DNA of 64,000 nucleotides from Rhodobacterales bacterium HKCCA1288 (GCA_015693905.1 CP065161.1:558001-622000); one strand, 5' to 3'. Positions 35,822 to 45,145 are shown, counted from the first letter of the stretch. Translations and numbers: made by a program. Notes: a model not told the origin generated them from the letters alone.

Positions 35822-36712
35822 ATGATTGATAGAAAACCATTTGATGGCGCCATTACGCGCTATTTTGAAGACGATGCGCCCGAGGCGATCCGCGCGGCCC
35901 TAAAGACGGCCGAGACTTCCGACATTCTTGATCCGACTTATCCCTATGCTGCGCGGATGCAGAATAGTCTCTACATGGCTGGAATGACCGCCTTGCAAAT
36001 TGAACTGGCAAAATTTCACGCATGGGTGCGCGAAACAGGGCAACGGATTGCCGTGATTTTCGAGGGGCGCGATGCCGCAGGCAAGGGTGGCGCGATTGCG
36101 CGCGTCATGGAAAACCTAAACCCGCGGGTGGCGCAAATTGTGGCCTTGTCGAAACCCAGCGAAACCGAAGCGGGGCAATGGTATTTCCAACGCTATATTC
36201 AGCATCTGCCAAGCCGCGGGCAAATTCGGCTCTTTGATCGCTCATGGTATAATCGGGGCGTGGTGGAACATGTGTTCGGGTTTTGCACGCCCGCGCAACG
36301 TGAGGCCTTTTTTGCCCAAGCCCCACGGTTCGAGGATATGCTGCTTGAGGATGGGATCAGCCTGACGAAAATCTGGCTCAATCTGGGCCGTGCCGAACAA
36401 CTGCGCCGCTTTTTGGCGCGTGAAAATGACCCGCTCAAACATTGGAAACTGTCGCGTATCGATGTCGATGGTCTGGCGAAATGGCACGAATACAGCGCCG
36501 CGATCCGCGAAACCTTGACCCGCACCCATACCGCGACAGCGCCGTGGCATGTGATCCGTGCCGATGATAAACGCCGCGCGCGTTTGGCGGTGATCCGACA
36601 GATTCTCAGCCAGTATGACTATCCAGAAAAAGACCCCAACCTTGCGTCCGCCCCCGATCCTGCCATAAGTGGCGGGCCTGAGGCTTGGACAGATCAAGGG
36701 GACAATGCGTAA
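35822..36712 (+). CDS. ppk2: Polyphosphate kinase 2 (PPK2 class I type)
   Basis: Uses polyphosphate to phosphorylate nucleoside diphosphates, or the reverse. The 296-residue single-domain protein has Walker A FEGRDAAGKGGAI (about 79-91), Walker B FDRSWYNR (about 136-143) and the lid-region motif SLTKIWLNL. The length is that of a one-domain PPK2. ATG 35822 is used; a TTG six bases earlier is possible. The last 8 bp overlap the start of a TetR-type regulator, suggesting the two are cotranscribed. Confidence 0.93.
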   Translation: MIDRKPFDGAITRYFEDDAPEAIRAALKTAETSDILDPTYPYAARMQNSLYMAGMTALQIELAKFHAWVRETGQRIAVIFEGRDAAGKGGAIARVMENLNPRVAQIVALSKPSETEAGQWYFQRYIQHLPSRGQIRLFDRSWYNRGVVEHVFGFCTPAQREAFFAQAPRFEDMLLEDGISLTKIWLNLGRAEQLRRFLARENDPLKHWKLSRIDVDGLAKWHEYSAAIRETLTRTHTATAPWHVIRADDKRRARLAVIRQILSQYDYPEKDPNLASAPDPAISGGPEAWTDQGDNA

Positions 36713-37319
36713 ACAGGGCTATCATCACGGCAATTTGCGTCAAGCCTTGGTTGAGGCCGCTTTGCGGCTGATCACCGAAAAAGGCCCTGCAGGTTTTACC
36801 TTGGCCGAGGCGGCCAAGGATGCGGGCGTGACCCCTGCCGCCGTGTATCGCCATTTTCAAGGCCGTGAAGAATTGATCACCGAGGCAGCCTTGCAAGGTC
36901 ACGCGATCTTTCGCGAGGCGATGGAGGCCGCGTTCAACAGCAAATCTGCCCCTCTGGCCGCATTCGAGGCCACGGGCCGCGCTTATTTGCGTTTTGCGCA
37001 ATCTTATCCTGGTCACTACATGGCCATGTTTGAAAGCGGCCTTTCGGCCAATGCCCATCCTGATTTGGCCCGTGCATCAGAAAGATCCCGCGCGATTTTG
37101 GAACGGGCCGCCGAGGCACTTAGCGCACAATTGCCCGCCGATAGACGCCCGCCTGCATCTATGTTTACCGCACATATCTGGGCCATGAGCCACGGGGTGG
37201 TCGAACTCTTTGCGCGCGGTCGCGAGGGCGGCAATGCCCCCTTCCCCGCCGAAGACCTTCTTGAGGCAGGGATCGGGATTTATCTGCGCGGTCTTGGCCT
37301 GCTCGACAAAGACTGTTAG
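36705..37319 (+). CDS. TetR/AcrR-family transcriptional regulator
   Basis: A 204-residue repressor-type protein. The N-terminal helix-turn-helix (about 8-52) reads HHGNLRQALVEAALRLI followed by FTLAEAAKDAGVTPAAVYRHF, a classical TetR pattern. The C-terminal ligand/dimer domain (about 75-200) resembles the TetR_C_33/WHG group. AAGGGGACA lies before the ATG. The start overlaps the ppk2 stop, so it may sense a state linked to phosphate or nucleotide metabolism (inference). No target site is evident. Confidence 0.9.
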   Translation: MRKQGYHHGNLRQALVEAALRLITEKGPAGFTLAEAAKDAGVTPAAVYRHFQGREELITEAALQGHAIFREAMEAAFNSKSAPLAAFEATGRAYLRFAQSYPGHYMAMFESGLSANAHPDLARASERSRAILERAAEALSAQLPADRRPPASMFTAHIWAMSHGVVELFARGREGGNAPFPAEDLLEAGIGIYLRGLGLLDKDC

Positions 37320-37342
37320 CGCAGGACACAGGCGGCGTCACG

Positions 37343-37366
37343 CAGTGCCAAAAAAAAATGGCACTG
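37343..37366. repeat. Perfect dyad CAGTGCCA-A8-TGGCACTG
   Basis: An 8-bp perfect inverted repeat separated by eight A residues, 24 bp after the tetR stop and about 98 bp before the LysR-type gene. There is no T-tract behind it, so a canonical terminator is unlikely in the plus direction. The A-tract between the arms would curve the DNA, as in some operators. Confidence 0.45.
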
Positions 37367-37463
37367 GCCCGTAAAATTTACACAAATGTGACGATCTCTC
37401 TTTAAGGAACGCAAGAAAACCCTTATAGTCCAACTACTTGGATATGCGCGCAGGATAAATGCA

Positions 37464-38366
37464 ATGGATTGGGATCGTTTACGCATCTTTCACGCCGTGG
37501 CGGATGCTGGCAGTTTGACCCATGCGGGGGACGTGCTGCATCTCAGCCAATCGGCGGTGTCGCGCCAAATTCGATCCTTGGAAGACGAATTAAACGCAAC
37601 CCTGTTCCATCGTCACGCGCGCGGTTTGATCCTGACCGAACAAGGCGAATTGCTATTCGATGCCACGCGCCATATGGCAAAGCGTCTTGATGCTGCCGCC
37701 GCCCGCATTCGCGACAGCGAAGAAGAGGTATTCGGTGAATTGCGCGTGACCACCACCATCGGCTTTGGCTCGCTATGGTTGGCACCGCGCCTGCCCGCGC
37801 TTTATGAAAAATATCCCAATCTCAAGATTGATTTGATGCTTGAGGAGCGGGTGCTGGATTTGCCAATGCGCGAGGCCGATGTGGCCATCCGCATGAAGGA
37901 ACCCAGCCAAGCGGATCTCATTCGCAAGCGTTTAATGAATATTCGCATGCGGCTTTACGCATCGCCCCAATATCTCGAACAAAACGGCGTCCCCCAAACA
38001 CTTGACGATTTACGCGACCATCGCCTGATCAGTCAAAATGCAACGGCGGCACAGGTCTCCTCAGGTGCGCTTTTGGTGCGTCAGCTGATGTCTTATGAAA
38101 TTGGCAGCTTCTTGACTGTAAATAACTATTTCGGGGTGCTGCAGGGCGTCATCCATCACCTCGGCATTGGGGTATTGCCCGATTACCTGACCCAAGACTT
38201 TCCCAATTTGGTGCGCGTTCTCGACACGGTCGAAAGCAATGATGTGCCCGTTTTCCTTGCCTATCCCGAAGAACTGCGGCAGTCCAAACGCATCGAGGCC
38301 TTCCGCGAATTTGTGACCGAAGAAATCATCGCACATCGCCGCAAAGAACGGGACGGAAACGTCTAA
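37464..38366 (+). CDS. LysR-family transcriptional regulator
   Basis: A 300-residue regulator. The N-terminal winged HTH (about 1-60: WDRLRIFHAVADAGSLTHAG, then LSQSAVSRQIRSLE) is a textbook LysR signature. The effector domain (about 90-290) starts at GELRVTTTIGFGSLWLAP. The ATG at 37464 follows an AGGA ribosome site, with a plausible -10 element TTATAG near 37420. No divergent target gene is present: the upstream neighbour runs in the same direction, and the downstream neighbour is the small-RNA-like locus. The regulated genes are therefore unknown. Confidence 0.92.
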   Translation: MDWDRLRIFHAVADAGSLTHAGDVLHLSQSAVSRQIRSLEDELNATLFHRHARGLILTEQGELLFDATRHMAKRLDAAAARIRDSEEEVFGELRVTTTIGFGSLWLAPRLPALYEKYPNLKIDLMLEERVLDLPMREADVAIRMKEPSQADLIRKRLMNIRMRLYASPQYLEQNGVPQTLDDLRDHRLISQNATAAQVSSGALLVRQLMSYEIGSFLTVNNYFGVLQGVIHHLGIGVLPDYLTQDFPNLVRVLDTVESNDVPVFLAYPEELRQSKRIEAFREFVTEEIIAHRRKERDGNV

Positions 38367-38457
38367 ACTGCCCGAACTCCTGCGTGACATTTCCGCCATG
38401 ACCCTGTGTGATATGCGCCACATGCATAGCGGGTTTGCATTCTTGTGGCGGGATTTT

Positions 38458-38572
38458 TCTTGATACTTCGCAAAGTGATCATTAATTGGGCAGCAGTGAT
38501 GACATTTGCACAAAGTGTCATGACTACCTCCCTGTTGGACTTCGGCCGAGACTTGTCTCGGCCTTTTTTTTT
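38458..38572 (+). ncRNA. Candidate small regulatory RNA with anti-Shine-Dalgarno motif
   Basis: No protein frame is credible between the LysR gene and purL, but the region folds as a compact RNA unit. Hairpin A (38461-38481) has TGATACTT over CGCA and AAGT-G-ATCA with one bulged G. Hairpin B (38499-38521) has ATGACATTT with AAGTGTCAT around a five-base loop. A pyrimidine-rich single-stranded stretch with ACCTCCCTG (38526-38534) is complementary to ribosome-binding sites. A strong terminator follows. A possible promoter (TTGATA at 38460, ATTAAT at 38481) would start the RNA near 38493, making hairpin A DNA-level only; an earlier start would include it. The layout resembles Rhodobacter CcsR-type sRNAs (inference). 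Confidence 0.6.
38544..38572 (+). terminator. Strong intrinsic terminator
   Basis: GGCCGAGA (38544-38551) pairs perfectly with TCTCGGCC (38556-38563) around CTTG, and nine T residues follow (38564-38572). It ends the small-RNA-like unit and separates it from purL, which must have its own promoter between 38573 and 38695. Confidence 0.93.
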
Positions 38573-38695
38573 GGCCAAAGCGCAAGATGCGGCTTTTGCA
38601 AAACCTGTGCCCCGCCCCCCTTTCCCCTCGCGCGCCTATGCCGTAAAGACGGGGTGTCTGCGCGCCTTTGCGCCTCGCCACAGGAACGATACCCC

Positions 38696-40858
38696 ATGAC
38701 CGAACCCGAAATCACCCCCGAGTTGATCGCTGCACATGGCCTTAAGCCTGATGAATATGAGCGCATCCTCGAGATTATCGGACGTATCCCGAATTTCACG
38801 GAACTTGGCATTTTTTCGGCGATGTGGAACGAGCATTGCTCGTATAAATCTTCGAAAAAATGGTTGCGCACCCTACCAACCGAAGGGCCGCAGGTCATTT
38901 GCGGGCCAGGCGAGAACGCAGGCATTGTCGATATTGGCGATGGTCAGGCGGTCGTGTTCAAAATGGAAAGCCACAACCACCCCTCCTATATCGAGCCCTA
39001 TCAGGGCGCGGCCACGGGCGTAGGTGGGATTTTGCGCGATGTTTTCACAATGGGCGCGCGTCCAATTGCGGCGATGAATGCACTCTCCTTTGGTGCGGTA
39101 GATCATCCCAAAACACGCTCTTTGATCCATGGGGTTGTGCGCGGTGTCGGCGGCTATGGCAACAGTTTCGGCGTCCCCACTGTGGGCGGCGAGTTGCGCT
39201 TTGACGCGGCATATAATGGCAATTGCTTGGTCAATGCCTTTGCCGCAGGTCTGGCTGAGACGGATAAGATTTTCTATTCCGCCGCCTCTGGCGTAGGGAT
39301 GCCTGTTGTCTATTTGGGCGCCAAGACAGGTCGTGACGGGGTTGGCGGGGCCACGATGGCCAGCGCCGAATTTGACGACACGATTGAAGAAAAGCGCCCA
39401 ACTGTTCAGGTTGGCGACCCTTTCACAGAAAAGCGCTTGCTTGAGGCCTGCCTTGAATTGATGGCCTCAGGCGCGGTGATCTCGATCCAAGATATGGGCG
39501 CCGCAGGTCTGACCTGCTCTGCGGTCGAAATGGGGGATAAGGGCGGCTTGGGGATCAAGCTGCAACTTGATCATGTGCCGCAGCGCGAGCCCAATATGAC
39601 CGCCTATGAAATGATGCTCTCCGAAAGCCAAGAGCGCATGTTGATGGTGCTACGCCCCGAAAAAGAGGCAGAAGCACGCGCCATTTTTGAAAAATGGGAT
39701 CTCGATTTTGCCATTGTCGGGGAAACGATTGCTGAAGACCGCTTCGTGATCATGCACGGCAATGCAGTTAAGGCGGATTTGCCGCTGTCGAAACTGTCCT
39801 CTACGGCACCAGAATATGACCGCCCTTGGGTCGAAACCCCTGCCGCCGAGGCGGTGGATTTCATCCCAGAAATCGACCCTATTGATGGGTTAAAGGCGCT
39901 TTTGTCTTCGCCAAATTACTGCGGGCGCGGCTGGGTCTATCAACAGTATGACACCCAAGTTGGCGCAGACACGATCCGCACGCCGGGCTATGGGGCGGGC
40001 GTTGTGCGCGTGGCAGGCACGAATAAGGCGCTGGCATTCACCTCGGATGTGACACCGCGCTATGTCAAAGCGAACCCCTTTGAGGGCGGCAAGCAGGCCG
40101 TAGCCGAAGCCTATCGCAACCTTGTTTCTGTCGGGGCAACACCGCTTGCAACCACCGACAACCTGAATTTTGGCAACCCTGAAAAGCCCGAAATTATGGG
40201 CCAATTCGTGGGTGCCATTAAGGGCATTGGCGCGGCCTGTTCAGCGCTCGACACCCCAATCGTTTCGGGCAATGTCAGCCTTTACAATGAAACCGATGGC
40301 AGCGCGATCCTGCCCACTCCCACGATTGGGGCGGTTGGTTTGATTGCGGATATTGACCGCGACCTGATCAATGGAACGGCACGCGAAGGTCACTGGGCGC
40401 TTTTGATCGGGGAAACCAAAGGTCATTTGGGCCAATCTGCGCTATTGGCCGAAGTGTTCCATCGCGTTGAGGGCGATGCCCCCCCCGTGGATCTTGAGGC
40501 AGAGCGGAAAGCGGGCCAATTCATTCTCGACAATCGCGAAATGATTTCGGCGTGTAATGACCTCTCGGATGGCGGGCTTGCCTTGGCTGCGTTTGAGATG
40601 GCCGCAGCCTCCGACACGGGTGTAACATTGGACGCAAGCGATGCGGCCAGCTTGTTTGGCGAAGATCAGGGGCGCTATTTGATTGCCTGCTCGACCGATA
40701 AGGCCGAAGCCTTGATGGTTGCCGCGGGCCAAGTGGGCCTTCAGATCACCACGGTTGGTAAATTTGGCGGCGACCAGATCACCATCGCCGGCTCTAGCGA
40801 AAGCCTTGATGCGCTTCGGGCCCTATCAGATGGCACGCTGTCCCGCTTGTTTGACTAA
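38696..40858 (+). CDS. purL: Phosphoribosylformylglycinamidine synthase subunit PurL
   Basis: Catalytic subunit of the fourth step of purine synthesis, working with PurQ and PurS encoded elsewhere. The 720-residue length is that of small-type PurL. Motifs include [12 protein letters not shown] (about 40-51, active-site His), ESHNHPS (about 82-88) and the glycine-rich [10 protein letters not shown] region near 215. ATG 38696 with AGGAACG upstream is chosen. The longer frame back to 38486 runs through the terminator and is rejected. A GGCCCC/GGGGCC hairpin follows the stop. Confidence 0.96.
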   Translation: MTEPEITPELIAAHGLKPDEYERILEIIGRIPNFTELGIFSAMWNEHCSYKSSKKWLRTLPTEGPQVICGPGENAGIVDIGDGQAVVFKMESHNHPSYIEPYQGAATGVGGILRDVFTMGARPIAAMNALSFGAVDHPKTRSLIHGVVRGVGGYGNSFGVPTVGGELRFDAAYNGNCLVNAFAAGLAETDKIFYSAASGVGMPVVYLGAKTGRDGVGGATMASAEFDDTIEEKRPTVQVGDPFTEKRLLEACLELMASGAVISIQDMGAAGLTCSAVEMGDKGGLGIKLQLDHVPQREPNMTAYEMMLSESQERMLMVLRPEKEAEARAIFEKWDLDFAIVGETIAEDRFVIMHGNAVKADLPLSKLSSTAPEYDRPWVETPAAEAVDFIPEIDPIDGLKALLSSPNYCGRGWVYQQYDTQVGADTIRTPGYGAGVVRVAGTNKALAFTSDVTPRYVKANPFEGGKQAVAEAYRNLVSVGATPLATTDNLNFGNPEKPEIMGQFVGAIKGIGAACSALDTPIVSGNVSLYNETDGSAILPTPTIGAVGLIADIDRDLINGTAREGHWALLIGETKGHLGQSALLAEVFHRVEGDAPPVDLEAERKAGQFILDNREMISACNDLSDGGLALAAFEMAAASDTGVTLDASDAASLFGEDQGRYLIACSTDKAEALMVAAGQVGLQITTVGKFGGDQITIAGSSESLDALRALSDGTLSRLFD

Positions 40859-40878
40859 CCCATAATGCGCCTCCAACA

Positions 40879-40896
40879 GGCCCCTTGTTTGGGGCC
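40879..40896 (+). repeat. Hairpin GGCCCC/GGGGCC after purL
   Basis: A perfect 6-bp GC stem with loop TTGTTT, 20 bp after the purL stop and 50 bp before bolA. No T-tract follows, so termination would be inefficient. It may instead stabilise the purL 3' end or attenuate read-through to bolA. Confidence 0.45.
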
Positions 40897-40946
40897 ATAT
40901 CGGGGCCTAGATTAGACGTAACAGACTGGAATTCATGAGGGCAGAT

Positions 40947-41183
40947 ATGGCAATCACAGCACAAGATATCGAGGATCTAATCCGCGCATCCTTTCCCGAA
41001 GCGCAGATTACGGTTGAGGGTGATGATGGCCAGCACTTCGCTGCTCAAGTGATTGATGCCAGCTTTCAGGGCATGAACCGCGTGGCCCAACAACGTGCTG
41101 TTTATGCCGCCCTCAAAGGCAAAATGGATGGCAGCGCGGGCGAATTGCACGCGCTCGCCCTCACCACCCGCGCCCCCGATTAA
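40947..41183 (+). CDS. BolA-family iron-sulfur cofactor protein
   Basis: A 78-residue BolA/IbaG-type protein that partners a monothiol glutaredoxin in iron-sulfur cluster handling. The family core is visible: ITVEGDDGQHFAAQVID (about 24-40) and the FQGMNRVAQQRAVYAAL motif with its HTH-like loop (about 43-59). Start at ATG 40947 with GAGGGCAG upstream. The next gene, grxD, starts 13 nt downstream. BolA-GrxD adjacency is a strong functional link known across proteobacteria. Confidence 0.92.
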   Translation: MAITAQDIEDLIRASFPEAQITVEGDDGQHFAAQVIDASFQGMNRVAQQRAVYAALKGKMDGSAGELHALALTTRAPD

Positions 41184-41196
41184 AAGGAAGACCCAG

Positions 41197-41556
41197 ATGA
41201 GCGTAGAAGATCAGATCAAAGAGATGATCACGAAAAATGACGTGGTCTTGTTCATGAAAGGCACAAAATCCATGCCACAATGCGGGTTTTCCAGCCGTGT
41301 GGCAGGTGTTCTGAATTACATGGGCGTAGAATTTGCCGATGTGAATGTGTTGGAAGATGAAAATATCCGCCAAGGGATCAAGGATTTCTCAGATTGGCCC
41401 ACGATCCCGCAACTCTATGTGAAGGGCGAATTCGTAGGTGGGTGCGATATCATCACTGAGATGACCCTCTCAGGCGAGCTGGACGCGATGTTTGACGCGC
41501 AAAATGTCAGCTATGACAAAGAGGCAGCAGATAAAATTCGTGAGGCAAACGCCTGA
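41197..41556 (+). CDS. grxD: Monothiol glutaredoxin GrxD (Grx4)
   Basis: CGFS-type glutaredoxin that binds and transfers [2Fe-2S] clusters together with BolA. The 119-residue product has the CGFS active site with Cys 29 in MPQCGFSS, plus WPTIPQLYVKGEFVGGCDI (about 68-86). Start at ATG 41197; the frame extension to 41095 lies inside bolA. It is cotranscribed with bolA and followed by a bidirectional terminator shared with der. Confidence 0.96.
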   Translation: MSVEDQIKEMITKNDVVLFMKGTKSMPQCGFSSRVAGVLNYMGVEFADVNVLEDENIRQGIKDFSDWPTIPQLYVKGEFVGGCDIITEMTLSGELDAMFDAQNVSYDKEAADKIREANA

Positions 41557-41575
41557 TTTCGTTTGATATTGTGAA

Positions 41576-41613
41576 AAATGGCGCGTTAGGTTTTGCCTGA
41601 CGCGCCATTTTTT
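41576..41613. terminator. Bidirectional terminator between grxD and der
   Basis: A 15-bp stem (41576-41590 with 41596-41610, one G-U type wobble) closes the loop TTTTG and is flanked by A and T runs. It can therefore terminate transcription from both sides. Its right arm runs up to the der stop codon. Confidence 0.92.
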
Positions 41614-43072
41614 ATTTCTTCTTCGTATCCCCCTTGCGCACATGTTTGCTGAGGCGCGAGGGAATAGATTTTTTGCGATCCTTGTAGGGGTTTTTATCCG
41701 CTTGGCTGCGCATGAACAGACGGATCGGCACACCAGGCATGTCAAAACTATCGCGCAACCCGTTTACCAAATAGCGCGAATAGCTTTCAGGCAGCTTTTC
41801 TGGCATCGAACACATCACAACAAACGAGGGCGGGCGCGCTTTGGCTTGGGTCATGTAGCGCAGACGAATACGCCGACCTGATGGTGCGGGCGGTGGATGC
41901 GCCTCCACCATTTCCCCTAACCATCGGTTCAGCGTGGCTGTTGGCACACGGCGGTTCCAAATCGTGGCGGCGTTAATGATTGCCGCATGCAGTCGATCTA
42001 GCCCTTTGCCTGTCTTGGCCGAAACCGTGACCATCGACACGCCTTTTATTTGCGGCAATAATTTTTCAAGACGATCCCGCAGGAATTTTAGTTTTTCCTG
42101 CTTCTCATCCTCAACATCCCATTTGTTTACCGCAATCACCACCGCGCGCCCCTCACGCTCGGCCAGATCAGCGATGCGCAAATCTTGCGCCTCAAATGGA
42201 ATGGCCGCATCCAGCAAAACCACGACCACTTCGGCAAATTTGACAGCACGCAGACCATCGGCCACGGAGAGCTTTTCCAGTTTTTCCTGCACGCGGGCGC
42301 GTTTGCGCATCCCTGCCGTGTCGAAAATCCGCATCGGCACCCCATCCCATGTCACTGGAAGGGAGATCGCATCACGGGTGATCCCCGCCTCGGGGCCAGT
42401 GAGCAAACGCTCCTCCCCCAAGATTTGGTTGATGAGGGTGGATTTGCCTGCATTGGGGCGGCCGATTACGGCGATTTGCAAAGGCCGCTCAAGCGTTAAT
42501 TCGCGCAGGCCCCCTTCCTCAGTTTCATCTTCATCAAGCTCGATATCGGTTTCTGGGCTGTAATCCTCGGCTTCCTTCGCCTCGATCAGCGGGGCAAGGG
42601 CCACGGCCAATTCGCCCATACCTTCGCCATGCTCAGCGGATAGGGCTAAGGGCTCGCCCAAGCCCAGTTCATAGGCCTCAAGCCACCCTGCCTGCCCTGC
42701 CCGTCCTTCGGATTTATTTGCGCCCAAAAGAACAGTGACACCGCGCTTGCGCAGTAGATCGGCAAAGGCGTGATCGGTCGGCGTCAGGCCTGTGCGCGCG
42801 TCAATCAAAAATAGGCACGCATCCGCCATATCGACCGCCCGCTCCGTCAGGCGGCGCATACGGCCTTGCAGACTGTCATCTGTGGCCTCCTCAAGGCCCG
42901 CCGTGTCAACCACAGTGAACCGCATCGACCCAAGCCGCGCCGCCCCTTCGCGCAGATCACGGGTGACACCGGGTTGATCATCAACCAAGGCAAGGCGCTT
43001 GCCCACCAAACGATTGAACAAGGTGGATTTGCCCACATTGGGCCGACCAATAATGGCGAGGGTAAAGCTCAT
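41612..43072 (-). CDS. der: Ribosome biogenesis GTPase Der (EngA)
   Basis: Essential tandem GTPase for 50S subunit maturation. The 486 residues contain G domain 1 (GRPNVGKST at 8-16, DTAGLEE, NKSE) and G domain 2 (GRPNAGKST near 209, [15 protein letters not shown]). A C-terminal KH-like domain ends in a lysine-rich tail (RKGDTKKK). An acidic linker joins the two G domains (about 165-195), somewhat long but normal in alphaproteobacteria. It is transcribed toward the shared terminator; yaiI lies upstream, 81 bp away. Confidence 0.96.
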   Translation of the reverse strand: MSFTLAIIGRPNVGKSTLFNRLVGKRLALVDDQPGVTRDLREGAARLGSMRFTVVDTAGLEEATDDSLQGRMRRLTERAVDMADACLFLIDARTGLTPTDHAFADLLRKRGVTVLLGANKSEGRAGQAGWLEAYELGLGEPLALSAEHGEGMGELAVALAPLIEAKEAEDYSPETDIELDEDETEEGGLRELTLERPLQIAVIGRPNAGKSTLINQILGEERLLTGPEAGITRDAISLPVTWDGVPMRIFDTAGMRKRARVQEKLEKLSVADGLRAVKFAEVVVVLLDAAIPFEAQDLRIADLAEREGRAVVIAVNKWDVEDEKQEKLKFLRDRLEKLLPQIKGVSMVTVSAKTGKGLDRLHAAIINAATIWNRRVPTATLNRWLGEMVEAHPPPAPSGRRIRLRYMTQAKARPPSFVVMCSMPEKLPESYSRYLVNGLRDSFDMPGVPIRLFMRSQADKNPYKDRKKSIPSRLSKHVRKGDTKKK

Positions 43073-43153
43073 GATCTCGACAGTGTAAAATTCCTAAGAC
43101 CCGTCCCCTATCTTAAGGCAGGGACGAAGGAAAGCCCAAGCAAATCTCGACTG

Positions 43154-43648
43154 CTATTTTGCGCGGCGCAGCATCAGATCGAACCGCTCGAGAAACCGCG
43201 AACGATCCGCCTTGGCAAAGGGGCGCGGGCCAGAAGGGGCGCCCTCCTGCGGCAGGCCAGCCCGCAAATCAGCCATAAGCGCGCGTGTTGCCACCTGCGC
43301 GCCGATTGTGTCCATTGTATAAGCATCCCCCTTGGGCGAAATCACCTGTGCGCCTGATTTCAACGCGCGTTCCGCCAAAAGAATATCGCCAGTCACCACA
43401 ATATCACCCGCTTCAAGCCCGGCTATGATCGCATCATCAGCGGCATCAAACCCGTCCCCCACCAGATGCATCGCCAAAAGCGGGTGATCGGGCAGACGCA
43501 AATATTGATTGGCCACAAAGCGCAATCCAATCTTGTGGCGCAGCGCCACGCGAATGGCCTCTTCGCGCACGGGACAGGCATCTGCATCCACAAAAACCAT
43601 CGGAGAGCTTGGCCTTGGCATTTCAGTCTTGGGGGCATCTTCCGTCAT
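43154..43648 (-). CDS. YaiI/YqxD (DUF188) family protein
   Basis: A 164-residue member of the DUF188 family, a PIN-like fold of uncharacterised function. The opening core VFVDADACPVREEAIRVA (about 18-35) and GDIVVTGDILLAERALKSGA (two blocks around 80-100) are family-typical. KGDAYTMDTIG near 110 also matches. The start codon is uncertain: ATG 43648, with GGGAGA upstream, is preferred over ATG 43600. The frame extension back to 43756 has no support. It lies upstream of der on the same strand and is divergent from the amino-acid ABC operon. Confidence 0.88.
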   Translation of the reverse strand: MTEDAPKTEMPRPSSPMVFVDADACPVREEAIRVALRHKIGLRFVANQYLRLPDHPLLAMHLVGDGFDAADDAIIAGLEAGDIVVTGDILLAERALKSGAQVISPKGDAYTMDTIGAQVATRALMADLRAGLPQEGAPSGPRPFAKADRSRFLERFDLMLRRAK

Positions 43649-43904
43649 TTTCACGTCTCCCGCGCCTGCTGTGCGCGAATCTTCCAATTTCCGCCCGCGG
43701 GAAAAAAATCGTCTAGCGGGGCATTTTGCAGAAAAATGTAAGGCGAATTGGCTCAATTCCCTCCATCCACAGGCGAATGATCCGCAAATCCGCGCAAATG
43801 CGGTTCAATTCTCCGCCGTTATGGGTCGTTTTCTCTTTCCAACCCCGTAAGCTGGCATTAATTCTTATCCATCTGGGGTAATAACAACAACTTGGGAGTT
43901 CTTC

Positions 43905-45089
43905 ATGAAAAAACTTTTGCTGGCTTCGGCCGCCTCCTTGGCGCTTGCGTCCATGGCAACCGCACAAGAGGTAAAGATCGGCACTGTTGTGGGCTTTACA
44001 GGCCCGCTTGAATCGCTTGCGCCTGACATGGCTGGTGGCTCGGAATTGGCGATGAACGAAGTGAACGCAAGCGGCAATTTCCTGAACGGCGCGACTGTTG
44101 TCTCCGTGCGCGGCGACAGCACGTGTATTGACGCGGCCGCTGCAACCGCTGTTGCAGAACGCCTCATCACATCTGATGGCGTCAGCGGGATTGTCGGCGC
44201 GGATTGCTCGGGCGTCACCAACGCAATGCTGCAAAACGTAGCTGTGCCAAACGGCATGGTCATGGTGTCCCCATCCGCCACTTCGCCTGCGCTGACCACC
44301 GTTGAAGACAATGGCCTCTTCTTCCGCACCGCGCCTTCTGACGCGCGTCAGGGTGTTGTGATGACCGAAGTGATCATGGATCGCGGCATCAAATCCGTGG
44401 CTGTGACCTATACCAACAACGATTACGGCCAAGGCTTGGCTGATAGCTTTGCCGCAGCATTCGAAGCTGCAGGTGGCACTGTGACCCTCGTTGCAGCGCA
44501 TGAAGATGGCCGTGCGGATTACTCTGCAGAGGTAGGCGCCTTGGCGGCTGCGGGCGGTGACGCATTGGTCGTTGCAGGCTATGTGGATCAGGGCGGCTCG
44601 GGCATCATCCGAGCGGCGCTGGATTCTGGCGCGTTTGAAACCTTCGTCTTCCCTGACGGCATGGTATCTTCTGCCCTCGTTGAAAATTTTGGCAGCGAGA
44701 TTGATGGCTCCTTCGGCCAGCACCCTGGCACCGATAGCGAAGGTGCATCGATTTTCGAAACCCTCGCCGCTGAAGCAGGGTTCGATGGCACCCAGCCTTT
44801 CGCAAAAGAATCCTATGACGCAGCAGCCTTGATCATGTTGGCCATGCAGGCCGCAGGCTCAAGCAACCCTGCCGATTACGCAGGCGAGATCATGGATATC
44901 GCAAACGCCCCAGGCACACCAATCCTGCCTGGTGAATTGGGCAAAGCCTTGGAATTGATCGCAGCGGGCGAAGACATCGACTATGTTGGTGCCTCTGCCG
45001 TTGAATTGATCGAGCCAGGTGAATCCGCGGGCAACTATCGCGAGATCGAAATCTCTGGCGGCGAGATCACAACAGCACGTTTCCGCTAA
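43905..45089 (+). CDS. Branched-chain amino acid ABC transporter substrate-binding protein
   Basis: Periplasmic binding protein of a Liv-type (HAAT) importer. The 394 residues have a signal peptide (MKKLLLASAASLALASMATA, cleavage before QE) and a two-lobed Peripla_BP_6 fold: VKIGTVVGFTGPLES, the hinge-region VSPSATSPALT and NDYGQGLADSF. The ligand may be leucine/isoleucine/valine or another amino acid or amide. It is first in the five-gene operon. A hairpin after its stop probably keeps its mRNA level above that of the downstream membrane genes. Confidence 0.92.
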   Translation: MKKLLLASAASLALASMATAQEVKIGTVVGFTGPLESLAPDMAGGSELAMNEVNASGNFLNGATVVSVRGDSTCIDAAAATAVAERLITSDGVSGIVGADCSGVTNAMLQNVAVPNGMVMVSPSATSPALTTVEDNGLFFRTAPSDARQGVVMTEVIMDRGIKSVAVTYTNNDYGQGLADSFAAAFEAAGGTVTLVAAHEDGRADYSAEVGALAAAGGDALVVAGYVDQGGSGIIRAALDSGAFETFVFPDGMVSSALVENFGSEIDGSFGQHPGTDSEGASIFETLAAEAGFDGTQPFAKESYDAAALIMLAMQAAGSSNPADYAGEIMDIANAPGTPILPGELGKALELIAAGEDIDYVGASAVELIEPGESAGNYREIEISGGEITTARFR

Positions 45090-45112
45090 GTTGATCTAAT
45101 CAAGACCAACGG

Positions 45113-45145
45113 GCAGCCCGGAGTGATTTCCGGGCTGCTTCGTTT
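45113..45145 (+). terminator. Intercistronic hairpin between the binding-protein gene and livG
   Basis: GCAGCCCGGA (45113-45122) pairs perfectly with TCCGGGCTGC (45129-45138) around a six-base loop and is followed by TTCGTTT. The short, interrupted T-run suggests partial termination or 3'-end protection. This is a usual way to express the binding protein in excess. Confidence 0.75.

Noticed and set aside
38486-38695. N-terminal extension of purL through the preceding region
   Set aside because: It would read through a perfect terminator and the sRNA-like hairpins. ATG 38696 has a ribosome site and gives the family N terminus.
43713-44723. Long minus-strand frame (336 codons) opposite the branched-chain binding-protein gene
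   Set aside because: Covers the liv promoter and a gene with a perfect signal peptide; composition is typical of an antisense shadow.
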